Shown in pieces: positions 16,435 through 24,643 of a stretch of 32,892 nucleotides of DNA. Made by a program: the position numbers and the translations under genes. Position 1 is the first letter of the stretch. Every line of letters begins with the position of its first letter. Below the pieces are notes generated by a model. It did no database searches. It saw only the letters and a program-made list of their open reading frames with translations, and was not told where the DNA came from. Source of the DNA: Prosthecobacter debontii (lineage in GTDB: Bacteria > Verrucomicrobiota > Verrucomicrobiia > Chthoniobacterales > Chthoniobacteraceae). The DNA is taken from the NCBI GenBank assembly GCA_945905735.1, contig CAMDQC010000045.1:1-32892 (forward strand). Reading direction: 5' to 3'.

Positions 16435-16919
16435 CGGCGCTTTACCCTCCGTTTACGCTTGGGCTCAGCGTCGGCGGAAATCTCGACGAGCGTGCCGACC
16501 GGGACGGCGTCGTAGAGTTCGATGATGTCGTCGTTTCCCATACGGACGCAACCGTGGCTGGCAGGAGTGCCGAGCAGGGATTCGGCGTTCGTGCCGTGGA
16601 TATAGATGTAGCGCGATTTCGTGTTCGCGTTCTCGGGATCGAGCCCATCCAGCCACAGGATACGCGTCTGAACGTGGTCGGCGTCGTCTTTCTCGCTGCC
16701 AAACTTTCCGGTGGGCACACGGCTCTTAAAAATCATGCCCGCCGGGGCAGCGTCGCCGTGCTTTTCCGCGATGCGGAACTTGCCCGTTGGCGTCTTGTTC
16801 GAGCCAGGCTCCGAGCCCAAACCGAAGCTCGACGTAGAACATGCGTAGCGCCGCAGGAGAGCCCCGCTGGCGTCGAGGATGTCGAGTGTTTGACTTGGAA
16901 CGTGGACAAAGATTCTCAC
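16431..16919 (-). CDS. L,D-transpeptidase, YkuD domain (162 aa)
   Basis: Forms 3-3 cross-links in peptidoglycan or links proteins to it. The active-site signature is complete: HGT at 109-111 and SHGCVRM at 121-127 with Cys124 as nucleophile and His122 and Arg126 alongside. The start codon is GTG at 16919. No signal peptide is seen although the enzyme should act outside the cytoplasm; an earlier start I cannot identify, or a non-classical route, is possible. The tail is very basic (KRKRRVKRR). The stop overlaps the esterase start by 4 nt. It is divergent from the next gene with 79 nt between starts. Confidence 0.92.
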   Translation of the reverse strand: MRIFVHVPSQTLDILDASGALLRRYACSTSSFGLGSEPGSNKTPTGKFRIAEKHGDAAPAGMIFKSRVPTGKFGSEKDDADHVQTRILWLDGLDPENANTKSRYIYIHGTNAESLLGTPASHGCVRMGNDDIIELYDAVPVGTLVEISADAEPKRKRRVKRR

Positions 16920-16998
16920 GCGCCCCGTTCTATGGGGGAACCGAAGAAGTTGCTAGTGCGTTGCTATGGATTTCTTCAAAATGGGGTATCAACGAATT

Positions 16999-17664
16999 AT
17001 GAAAGCACCGTTCTACTGCCTACTAGCGTTCCTCCTTATTTGCACGATCACCTGTGCGCGCGCGGACGAGCAAAACGGCCTCGCGGTTTCAATCACGCGA
17101 AAGACGGTGGATCGTAATTCGTCACGCGGTCCGCGTGCCGAGACGATCAAGATCGTGCAGGGACTGAAAGCAGAGGTGAAAAATGTTCGCTTGAGGCCTT
17201 TGCCAGCCGGTGAGGTGCGCTGGACGATCCTCGTTCGCAGAAACTCAGGGGAGATGATGCGATACCAAGGGTCTGAGCCGCTCAAGGCACTCAAGAATTC
17301 TGAAACGACCGAGTTGATGTTCGGAGATTTCAACTCCGTCGGCATCCGCAGCTTCGAGGGAATCGCCAAGGAGAGACTCGAGTATCAATTCGTCATTCTC
17401 CACGAAGGGAAGGAAACCTATCGGTTCGCCACGGCGCCGAATTTCGCAGCTCTGGTAAAAGAATCGACGCTCGGAAAACGGCAACGCGGCGAGGAAGACG
17501 AGGCTCCGCGAAAGCTGGCGGAAGTGGAGCCGAAGAAACTGCCCATAGAGCCCGAGAAGAAAGCGATGCCGCCCACTCCTGAAACGAAAAAGGTCGTTCC
17601 GCCGGTAGAACCAGCCCCGGCCGTACGCCCGCCGGTGGATTTCTTCAATCTCGGCGGCAAGTAG
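16999..17664 (+). CDS. Secreted protein of unknown function with a Pro/Lys/Glu-rich tail (221 aa)
   Basis: I do not recognise a family. The start at 16999 gives a signal peptide (MKAPFYCLLAFLLICTITCARA); an in-frame ATG at 16966 would add 11 residues. Residues about 25-155 are a beta-rich domain (VSITRKTVDRNSSRGPRAE, VRWTILVRRNSGE, LEYQFVILHEGKETYRF). The remaining 65 residues are low complexity, rich in Pro, Lys and Glu, like a wall-spanning or flexible linker, ending VDFFNLGGK. It is followed 36 nt later by the PSD1 gene on the same strand. Confidence 0.78.
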   Translation: MKAPFYCLLAFLLICTITCARADEQNGLAVSITRKTVDRNSSRGPRAETIKIVQGLKAEVKNVRLRPLPAGEVRWTILVRRNSGEMMRYQGSEPLKALKNSETTELMFGDFNSVGIRSFEGIAKERLEYQFVILHEGKETYRFATAPNFAALVKESTLGKRQRGEEDEAPRKLAEVEPKKLPIEPEKKAMPPTPETKKVVPPVEPAPAVRPPVDFFNLGGK

Positions 17665-17700
17665 CGCACGGCGGATCGCGGCAAACAAACCACGGCGGGG

Positions 17701-20061
17701 TTGGTTATCCCGGCAGTGTTTTCACTCCGCGCCATTTCCACTGCTGCCGTCGCTTTTTACCTCTCGCCGCTCTCGCACGCCGCGACGCCGGAGGAAGGGT
17801 TGGCTTTTTTCGAGAAGCGGATACGGCCCATTTTTGCGGAGCACTGCTACGAGTGCCACAATCCCGATGAGGGGAAGACGAAGGGCGGGCTGAATCTCGC
17901 GCTGCGCGAAGGCTGGGTGAAGGGCGGCGAGTCGGGGACGGCGATTGTGCCGGGGAAGCCGGACGATAGCCTGCTCATCACGGCGGTGCGGTATTGGAAC
18001 AAGGATTTGCAGATGCCGCCGAAGGTGCAGCTCAAGCCCGAGGAGGTGAACGACCTCATCGAGTGGGTCAAAATGGGAGCGCCGGACCCACGCGCCGGGG
18101 CGCAGGTGGCGGCGGTGAAAAAGAGCGGGATCGATTTCGAGAAAGGGCGGCAGCATTGGGCGTTTCAGCCCGTGCGCGAGTCGGCGGTGCCAGCGGTGCG
18201 CGATGCCGCATGGCCGCGCAATGAGGTGGACGCGTTCACGCTGGCGAAGATGGACGCTGCGGGGGTGAAGCCCGCGCCGGATGCCGACCGACGGACGCTC
18301 ATTCGCCGGGCAACGTTCGATTTAACCGGCCTACCGCCGACGCCGGAGGAAGTGTCCGCTTTCCTCGCCGACGCCTCGCCGGATGCGTTCGCAAACGTGG
18401 TGGAGCGGCTGCTCGCTTCGCCTCGCTACGGCGAACGCTGGGGGCGGCACTGGCTCGACGTGGCGCGCTATGCGGATACGTGCGGCAATGCGTCGGACTA
18501 TCCCGTTCCGCAGGTCTATAAATACCGCGACTACGTGATCGCTGCGTTCAATGACGACAAGCCGTTCGACCGTTTTGTGCGCGAGCAGATCGCGGGGGAT
18601 TTGATGCCGGAGCCGCAGATCATCGCGACGGGATTCATCGCCAGCGCGCGGCATTTTTCCGGCGGGCCAGGCGAGCCGCATCTCACCATTGAGGATGCCA
18701 TCGAGAACACCGGGCGCGCCTTCCTCGGCCTGTCGCTGAGCTGCGCGCGGTGCCACGACCACAAGTTCGACCCCATCGCCAATACCGACTACTACGCGCT
18801 CTACGGCGTCTTCAGCAGCAGCGTATTTTCATTCCCCGGCGGCGAAGGGCGAGCGCGCCCGGAGAACCTTGTGCCGCTTCTCCCAAAGTCTGACATCGAA
18901 GCCGCCAACAAAGCGTGGCAGGAGAAAATCGCCGCGCTGGAAACCGAAGCAAAGACCCACGACGCAGCCAAAGTCGCCGCCGAGAAAGAGCCGGAGTCGC
19001 CCGAGCGAAAAGGGAAGATTGATGCCGCTGCGAAAGCCGCCGGTGCATTGCGCGAGCAGCGCCGCATCCTCAAGGACACGCCGCCCTACGAAACCGCCTA
19101 CGCCGTCGGCGAAGGCACGGCCGCAGACGCTCGCCTCCAAGTGCGTGGCGACCCGAAGCGGCTCGGCGATCCCGTGCCGCGCCACTTCCCCACCATCCTC
19201 GGCGGCGCTTCGCTCGCAGAGCAAGGCAGCGGGCGGCTCGCCCTCGCGAATGCGCTGGCCGATGCGAGCAATCCCCTCACCGCTCGCGTGCTGGTGAACC
19301 GGCTTTGGCAGCATCACTTCGGGCGCGGCCTCGTGGGGACGCCCAACGAGTTTGGCACACGCGGGCAAGCGCCCACACACCCCGAGTTGCTCGATTTTCT
19401 CGCTCGCAAATTCATGGCGAGCGGCTGGTCCGTCAAAGCCATGCACCGCACCATCCTTCTCTCCCGCACATGGCAACTCGCCGCGCACAACCCCGACACC
19501 ACCGACCCGGAGAACAAGCTCTGGAGCCGCGCCGAGCGTCGCAGACTCGACGCCGAGGCCATCCGCGATTCGCTCCTCTTTGTCAGCGGCACGCTCGATC
19601 TTTCGCCCGGCGGCGCGCATCCGTTCCCGCCCGTCCACACTTGGGGCTTCACGCAGCACGTCCAATTTTTCGCGAACTACGACACGAAGAAACGCACCGT
19701 GTATCAAATGCAGCAGCGTCTCCGAAAGCACCCGTTCCTCGCGCTGTTCGACGGCGCAGACCCTAATAGCAGCACCGCCATCCGCCAAGAAAGCACCACG
19801 CCGCTCCAGTCGCTCTTCATCATGAATGACGCCTTCATCCACGAACGCGCTGCCGAGTTTGGCGGGCGCATCGCCGCCAGTCCCGGCGACGAGCCGCAGC
19901 GCATCGCTGCTGCATTTCAGGCCCTCTACGCCCGCCCGCCGCAGCCCGATGAGGTGCAAATCGCAGCCGACTACCTCGCTCGTTTCCCTGCGCGGGAAAA
20001 AGCGTGGCAAAGCCTCAGCCGCGCATTGCTCGGGGCGAACGAATTTATCTACCTCGACTGA
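17701..20061 (+). CDS. PSCyt1-PSCyt2-PSD1 (DUF1549/DUF1553) secreted cytochrome-like protein (786 aa)
   Basis: Member of the large PVC-bacterial family that joins a cytochrome c-like domain to DUF1549 and DUF1553. After a signal peptide (to about residue 27), the PSCyt1 domain carries a heme-binding CYECH motif and an MPP that could supply the axial Met. PSCyt2/DUF1549 follows (NEVDAFTLAKMDAAGVKPAPDADR, RRATFDLTGLPPTPEEV), then a charged, probably coiled-coil stretch and PSD1/DUF1553 (NRLWQHHFGRGLVGTPNEFG). The start is uncertain: TTG at 17701 or GTG at 17716. The usual DUF1501 partner gene is absent, which is unusual. Its stop is separated by 1 nt from the stop of the convergent deacetylase/lyase gene. 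The molecular role of the family is not settled; polysaccharide degradation is often suggested. Confidence 0.93.
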   Translation: MVIPAVFSLRAISTAAVAFYLSPLSHAATPEEGLAFFEKRIRPIFAEHCYECHNPDEGKTKGGLNLALREGWVKGGESGTAIVPGKPDDSLLITAVRYWNKDLQMPPKVQLKPEEVNDLIEWVKMGAPDPRAGAQVAAVKKSGIDFEKGRQHWAFQPVRESAVPAVRDAAWPRNEVDAFTLAKMDAAGVKPAPDADRRTLIRRATFDLTGLPPTPEEVSAFLADASPDAFANVVERLLASPRYGERWGRHWLDVARYADTCGNASDYPVPQVYKYRDYVIAAFNDDKPFDRFVREQIAGDLMPEPQIIATGFIASARHFSGGPGEPHLTIEDAIENTGRAFLGLSLSCARCHDHKFDPIANTDYYALYGVFSSSVFSFPGGEGRARPENLVPLLPKSDIEAANKAWQEKIAALETEAKTHDAAKVAAEKEPESPERKGKIDAAAKAAGALREQRRILKDTPPYETAYAVGEGTAADARLQVRGDPKRLGDPVPRHFPTILGGASLAEQGSGRLALANALADASNPLTARVLVNRLWQHHFGRGLVGTPNEFGTRGQAPTHPELLDFLARKFMASGWSVKAMHRTILLSRTWQLAAHNPDTTDPENKLWSRAERRRLDAEAIRDSLLFVSGTLDLSPGGAHPFPPVHTWGFTQHVQFFANYDTKKRTVYQMQQRLRKHPFLALFDGADPNSSTAIRQESTTPLQSLFIMNDAFIHERAAEFGGRIAASPGDEPQRIAAAFQALYARPPQPDEVQIAADYLARFPAREKAWQSLSRALLGANEFIYLD

Positions 20062-20062
20062 T

Positions 20063-21880
20063 TCACCTCCCCAGTCGCCAACGGCCAACCCATTTGCCGA
20101 TGAGGTCTTCGGGGCGCGTCACGAGGTAATCGTAGCCGCCGGGATTATGTGCGCGCATCGCTTCATACGTCTCGTAAGTGCGGCCATCGGTCTTGCCGAC
20201 GAAGATGGGTTGCTGCGTCTTCAGATCGTAGAACCGCGCCCACTGGCGTTCGTCCTTCGCTTGGAAAGTCTGCGCCCCCGCGAACCATGCGACTGCGGCC
20301 TCGATGGCCTTGCTGCGCTCGGGCGTCTTCGGCAGGCGCATTAAATAGCGCACCACTTCCACGCTCTCGCCGCCGCTCAACGACGCGGGCTCAAAAAGCC
20401 GGGCGTGGGCTGGCGCGAGCGACAGCGGCTCGTGCTGCGCGCACCACACCGTCGAGCGGACTTGCATCCGCAGCAGACATTCGTTGCCGCGCTCCACGGC
20501 AGCGCGGGCGCGTTCGCGGCGCGCTTCGTTCTGAAAAAACCCAAACCCGCCGTTGCTCCGCACAACGCGGTCGAGCAACTCAAGCACATGGAGCATCGCG
20601 GAATCGTTGAGCGTGATGAAGTCGTGGTAGCCACCTTCCAGCGGATAGTTTTGCGGCCAGCCGCCATTCGGATACTGCGCCTCCAGCAAGTAATCCACGC
20701 CACGTTCAATGGCGCTCAGAATTTCCTGCGAGGGCTCCGCGTTGTAGGCGCTGGCGAGGAACTGGAGCTCGTCCGTCGTCGCGCGATTGTCGAACGTCCC
20801 CGCGTAATGCCACGGGCTCTCTTGCGAGGTCCACTGCATCCCAGGCTCGCGCGGCCCCTTGTCGAAGTTGACGGATTTTGACCATCCGCCGCACGGGAGC
20901 TGGAAGCTCATCATGCTCTTCGCGAGCCGAGTTTTCTCCGGGGTGACGTAACGGGCCCCGCCCGAGGGCGCACGCTTTGGCAGTTCGAGGCCGGCAGCCT
21001 TCAACTCCGCCTCCAACGCCGCGACGTGGCGAGCGCGCCATGCGTCCGAGCGGGTGAAATAGGCACGCCATGCGTCTGCATCCGCCACTTTCTCCAACTG
21101 CGGCGCGTAACGCTCCATCGCCGTATTCGCGGTGTGCGGAGCAGGGCGCGCATACTTGGCGAGATCGCGCATCGCGAGGACGGTGTATTTTTCCTCCGCG
21201 AGGAATTTCAAATAGCGCTCGAAGAGCTCCGGCGAAGTCGTCACCTGCGGATGCGCGTCATCCGGCACGCCGTGAATCGTCAGCACGACGATCTTCCCGC
21301 CCGTTGCCAGCCGCAGCGCAGCCAAGACGCGCTGGGCCGCATTTTCATTCGTTCCCGTGGTGGAGAAACTGGGGATCAAAAGTGGGTCATCCACTGCCGG
21401 GTCATACGCCCGCGAGTCACCGATGCGTGCAAATTTATAGCCGCGCTCGCGGAGGGTCCGCAGCGCCACCGGTGTGTGGACGTAGGCCGGATACGCAAAC
21501 GCCTTGGGCTTCGGCACGTCGAGCGCGGCGCACTTGCGCTCCACGTACGCGAGCTCTTGGTCGAACTCGCCGGGGGCCATTACATTCACATGCTTGTGCG
21601 AGCGCGTGTGGCTGGCCACCTCGAAGCCGTCTGCGTGCAACTGCGCCATCTGTTCCCAGCTCATGTATTTCGATTTGTCGTCGAAATCCGGCTGGAACTC
21701 GCAGACAAAGAACGTTGCCGGAAAGCCATACTTTTTCAGCAACGGCGCGACGACTGTGGAGTGGGAAAGCACTCCGTCGTCGAACGTGAGCACAACCGTC
21801 TTTTCGGGTACCGGTAATAGTCCCTCGGCAGACGCAGACGCGCAGACAAGGAAGAGAATGATGGAAAGGAAGCGAGCCAT
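20063..21880 (-). CDS. Fusion: NodB polysaccharide deacetylase + PL10 pectate lyase (605 aa)
   Basis: A two-enzyme chain. The start at 21880 yields a signal peptide (MARFLSIILFLVCASASA); the frame upstream is not protein-like. Residues about 25-220 are a NodB/CE4 deacetylase with TFDDG at 32-36 and the metal-binding SHTRSH at 90-95. Residues about 300-600 match family 10 pectate lyases: GGWSKSVNFDKG, NGGWPQNYP (405-413), ITLNDSAML, WCAQHE, EPASLSGGESV and WARFYDL in the usual order. Together they could remove acetyl groups from a polymer and then cleave its polygalacturonate. CE4 enzymes do not usually act on pectin, so the deacetylase substrate is inferred. It is divergent from the CHASE2 gene, with 88 nt between starts. 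Confidence 0.92.
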   Translation of the reverse strand: MARFLSIILFLVCASASAEGLLPVPEKTVVLTFDDGVLSHSTVVAPLLKKYGFPATFFVCEFQPDFDDKSKYMSWEQMAQLHADGFEVASHTRSHKHVNVMAPGEFDQELAYVERKCAALDVPKPKAFAYPAYVHTPVALRTLRERGYKFARIGDSRAYDPAVDDPLLIPSFSTTGTNENAAQRVLAALRLATGGKIVVLTIHGVPDDAHPQVTTSPELFERYLKFLAEEKYTVLAMRDLAKYARPAPHTANTAMERYAPQLEKVADADAWRAYFTRSDAWRARHVAALEAELKAAGLELPKRAPSGGARYVTPEKTRLAKSMMSFQLPCGGWSKSVNFDKGPREPGMQWTSQESPWHYAGTFDNRATTDELQFLASAYNAEPSQEILSAIERGVDYLLEAQYPNGGWPQNYPLEGGYHDFITLNDSAMLHVLELLDRVVRSNGGFGFFQNEARRERARAAVERGNECLLRMQVRSTVWCAQHEPLSLAPAHARLFEPASLSGGESVEVVRYLMRLPKTPERSKAIEAAVAWFAGAQTFQAKDERQWARFYDLKTQQPIFVGKTDGRTYETYEAMRAHNPGGYDYLVTRPEDLIGKWVGRWRLGR

Positions 21881-21930
21881 AGAAACGACTCCAGCCGGAT
21901 GCCGCCGCGTTGTCACCGGGCAAATCGGCA

Positions 21931-21959
21931 TTGTGTTCCACACGCGGCTTCCGTAACGC
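21931..21959 (+). promoter_or_regulatory. Candidate promoter of the CHASE2 gene
   Basis: TTGTGT (21931-21936), 17-nt spacer, TAACGC (21954-21959). A transcript would begin near 21966, about 3 nt before the ATG at 21969, implying a nearly leaderless mRNA. Weak -10 match. Confidence 0.3.
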
Positions 21960-21968
21960 TGCGTGCGC

Positions 21969-23210
21969 ATGCTTCGCCGACTGGCGCCCGTCTATTCTAT
22001 CTTCGTCATCCTCGCAGGGCTCACGCTCATTCGTGAAGCTGCGATCGGCCCCCTCGCGCGGTGGGAGCGCGTGTGGCACGAGTGGCTCCAGCAGCGCGTG
22101 ACGCCCTCCACTACGCCTGGGCCGGTGACACTTGTGGAAATCAACAGCGACACTTTGCAAAAGCACCCGTGGCCGTGGGGACCGGATGATTTCTCGCTCT
22201 TCTTCCACGCCGGGATGCCTTTCGAGCCGCCGGTGATCATCGTGGACTCGGCGTTGGATTTCGAGCGTGGCGTTTTCGCAGGGCGCGAGCGACAGCCACT
22301 CTACGAAAAGATGCTGCTCGACCACATCCACCGCGCGCCAAAGCTCGTCCTCGGCGGGCGGCTCGGCTGGTCGCAAGACGCACAGTCCATGCCCGAGGTG
22401 CAGGCCACCACGACCGTGCGACGGGTAAAGGGCGACATCAGCGCGGTGCCCGAGTTCACCGTCGTGGAGGCGTGGGCGCGAGAAGAATACCGCCTCTCGT
22501 CTTCGCCCGGCTGGGTGAACCTGCCCGAAGTCACGCCGCCCGGTGCCCGGTGCCCGCTCGTCCTGCGCTATCGCGGGCAAGTCGTCCCGACGCTCGTTTT
22601 GCAGACGCTCATCTTGTGGGAAAAAATCACGCCCGATGAAGTCGAAGTCGTCCTCGGCTCCCACATCGCCGTGGGCGAAAATGTCCGCATCCCCATCGAC
22701 GACAGCGGGCGCATGACCGTCAATCTCCGCGCCCCGTTCCGCCGCGCGGCGTTCGACGAGTTCATCCTCACCCGGCAGCAGCTCGACTCCGGGGCCGAGC
22801 CGCAACTTTCGCCCGGCATGTTCAAAAACAAAGCGCTCTTTCTCGCTCGCACCGACCCCGGCGCACCGGGCCTCGCCTTGCAAAACGGCGCGAAGATTCC
22901 CGCAGGCGAAGTCTTCGCCGCCGCCCTCGCCACCGTGAATGCAAAGGCATGGGTCCACCGCGTCGGCGCGTGGTTCGACTGGGCGCTCGTCATCGCCCTC
23001 GCCATCGCGAGCATGTGGTTCCAGCGACTGAACTGGTGGATGGCCCTGCTCGCGTGCCTCGGCTTCCTCGGCATCTACCTCGGCATCGCCGTATGGTGCG
23101 TGGGCTCCAAGCTCACCCTCCTGCCCGGCATCCTCGCCTTCGGCCTCGCCGACCTTCTCCTGCTCCTCCGCTTTGCCATCCCCAAAAAACTGCGCGCCAT
23201 CCTATTTTAA
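21969..23210 (+). CDS. CHASE2-type membrane protein without output domain (413 aa)
   Basis: CHASE2 is an extracellular sensory domain normally joined through three C-terminal membrane helices to a kinase, cyclase or adenylate-cyclase output. Here an N-terminal helix (YSIFVILAGLTLI) precedes an extracytoplasmic CHASE2-like region (VTLVEINSDTLQKHPWPWGP, VIIVDSALDFERG, VLGSHIAVGENVRIPIDD). Three helices follow (WALVIALAIASMWF, ALLACLGFLGIYLGIAVWCV, LLPGILAFGLADLLLLL), then the protein stops after about ten basic residues. So it has the input and membrane parts only. The MBL hydrolase gene starts 7 nt downstream, so they form an operon. ATG 21969 is preferred over an in-frame GTG at 21963. Confidence 0.8.
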   Translation: MLRRLAPVYSIFVILAGLTLIREAAIGPLARWERVWHEWLQQRVTPSTTPGPVTLVEINSDTLQKHPWPWGPDDFSLFFHAGMPFEPPVIIVDSALDFERGVFAGRERQPLYEKMLLDHIHRAPKLVLGGRLGWSQDAQSMPEVQATTTVRRVKGDISAVPEFTVVEAWAREEYRLSSSPGWVNLPEVTPPGARCPLVLRYRGQVVPTLVLQTLILWEKITPDEVEVVLGSHIAVGENVRIPIDDSGRMTVNLRAPFRRAAFDEFILTRQQLDSGAEPQLSPGMFKNKALFLARTDPGAPGLALQNGAKIPAGEVFAAALATVNAKAWVHRVGAWFDWALVIALAIASMWFQRLNWWMALLACLGFLGIYLGIAVWCVGSKLTLLPGILAFGLADLLLLLRFAIPKKLRAILF

Positions 23211-23217
23211 AAAACAC

Positions 23218-24603
23218 ATGAAACTTACCAATCTCACCGGAGCCATCGAAATCGGCGCCAACTGTTACCTTCTCGAAGCCGCTGGCAAACGCCTCCTCCT
23301 CGACACCGGCTATCACCCAAAACGTGAAGGCACCGAAGGGCTCCCACGCTTTGAACTCGTCAAAGACGGCACCGTGGACGCCATCCTCATGTCCCACGCC
23401 CACCAAGACCACATCGGCTCCCTCCCCGTCGCCATGCGCCGCCATCCCGACGCCCCCGTGCTCATGACCGAGGCCACGCGCAACATCGGCGAGACCATGC
23501 TGCACAACTCCGTGAACGTCATGCTCGCCGAGAAAAACGAACACGACACCCCCGGCTACCCGCTCTTCACTCATCGTGAAATTGATGGCGGAATGCGCCG
23601 CTGGAAAACCCTCCCACTCCACACTCGCTTCGACCTTGCGGGCGAGCGCGTCAGCCCGACGGAAAACTGCCCCTTTACCATGGAGTTCTTCGACGCCGGC
23701 CACATCCTCGGCTCCGTCGGCACCGTCATTCGCGCCGAAGGGAAAACGATCTTTTACAGCGGCGACGTGCAGTTTACCGACCAGAACATCTCCCGCGCCG
23801 CCACCTTCCCCGACTTTGCCGACGAGCCTTGCGACGTCATGATCATGGAGAGCACGCGCGGCGACAGTCCCTCGCCCGCAGGCTTCACCCGCGAGGGAGA
23901 AATGGACCGCCTCGCCGCCGACATCCGCCGCGTCTTCGAGCGCGGAGGCTGCGTCCTCGTCCCGCTTTTTGCGCTCGGCAAAACGCAGGAGTTTCTCGCG
24001 ATGGTCCACGCCCTCCGCCGCGCCGGGAAGCTTCCCAATTGCCCCATCTACATCGGTGGCCTCGGTGCAAAACTCACCGAAGCCTACGACAAACTCGCCA
24101 GCAGAACGCCGCGCCAAGTCCCCGACCTCTGCCTCATGGACGACCTCGCCCCATTCGTCATCGGCGGGGCAAACGCCCATGAGATCCAAGTCCGCCCACG
24201 CCGCATCTTCGCGCTCAGCAGCGGCATGATGATGGAGAAAACGCTCTCCAACACCGTCGCCCGCAAATTCTTCAGCCAGCCGGAAAACGCCATCTTCTTC
24301 ATCGGCTACGCCGACCCGGAATCGCCTGCCGGCAAACTCCGCGCCGCCAAGACCGGCGACATCATCTCCCTCGCGCCCGAGCATGCCCCGGAGCCCATCC
24401 AATGCGAAGTCGGCACCTTCACTTTCAGCGCCCACGCCGCCCGCGAGACCATCGTGGACTACATCAAAAAGGTGAAACCCAAGAAGCTCATCCTCGTCCA
24501 CGGCGACCCCGGCGCGATCGGCTGGCTCACCGGCACCATCCGCGCCGAACTGCCCGGGACAGAAATCGTCCTCCCCATCCCCGGCGCATCCTTCGAACTC
24601 TAG
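23218..24603 (+). CDS. MBL-fold / beta-CASP RNA hydrolase (461 aa)
   Basis: Zinc-dependent nuclease-like protein of the CPSF73/RNase J-like beta-CASP group. Zinc ligands: HAHQDH at 60-65, GHILGSVG, then YSGD. A beta-CASP domain follows (GGCVLVPLFALGKTQEFLAMV), and the C-terminus has the RNA-specificity motif (FSAHAARETIVDYI ... LILVHGDPGA). Likely acts on RNA ends in the cytoplasm. The start at 23218 is chosen over an in-frame ATG at 23173, which lies inside the upstream CHASE2 gene. Operon with the CHASE2 protein (7-nt gap); galE follows 40 nt downstream with its own candidate promoter. Confidence 0.93.
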   Translation: MKLTNLTGAIEIGANCYLLEAAGKRLLLDTGYHPKREGTEGLPRFELVKDGTVDAILMSHAHQDHIGSLPVAMRRHPDAPVLMTEATRNIGETMLHNSVNVMLAEKNEHDTPGYPLFTHREIDGGMRRWKTLPLHTRFDLAGERVSPTENCPFTMEFFDAGHILGSVGTVIRAEGKTIFYSGDVQFTDQNISRAATFPDFADEPCDVMIMESTRGDSPSPAGFTREGEMDRLAADIRRVFERGGCVLVPLFALGKTQEFLAMVHALRRAGKLPNCPIYIGGLGAKLTEAYDKLASRTPRQVPDLCLMDDLAPFVIGGANAHEIQVRPRRIFALSSGMMMEKTLSNTVARKFFSQPENAIFFIGYADPESPAGKLRAAKTGDIISLAPEHAPEPIQCEVGTFTFSAHAARETIVDYIKKVKPKKLILVHGDPGAIGWLTGTIRAELPGTEIVLPIPGASFEL

Positions 24604-24606
24604 CGC

Positions 24607-24634
24607 TTGCCTCCGGCACGCCGTTCGCTACATC
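24607..24634 (+). promoter_or_regulatory. Candidate promoter of galE
   Basis: TTGCCT (24607-24612), 16-nt spacer, TACATC (24629-24634). The expected transcript start is about 24641, so the ATG at 24644 would be nearly leaderless. Confidence 0.45.
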
Positions 24635-24643
24635 GCCCGAACA

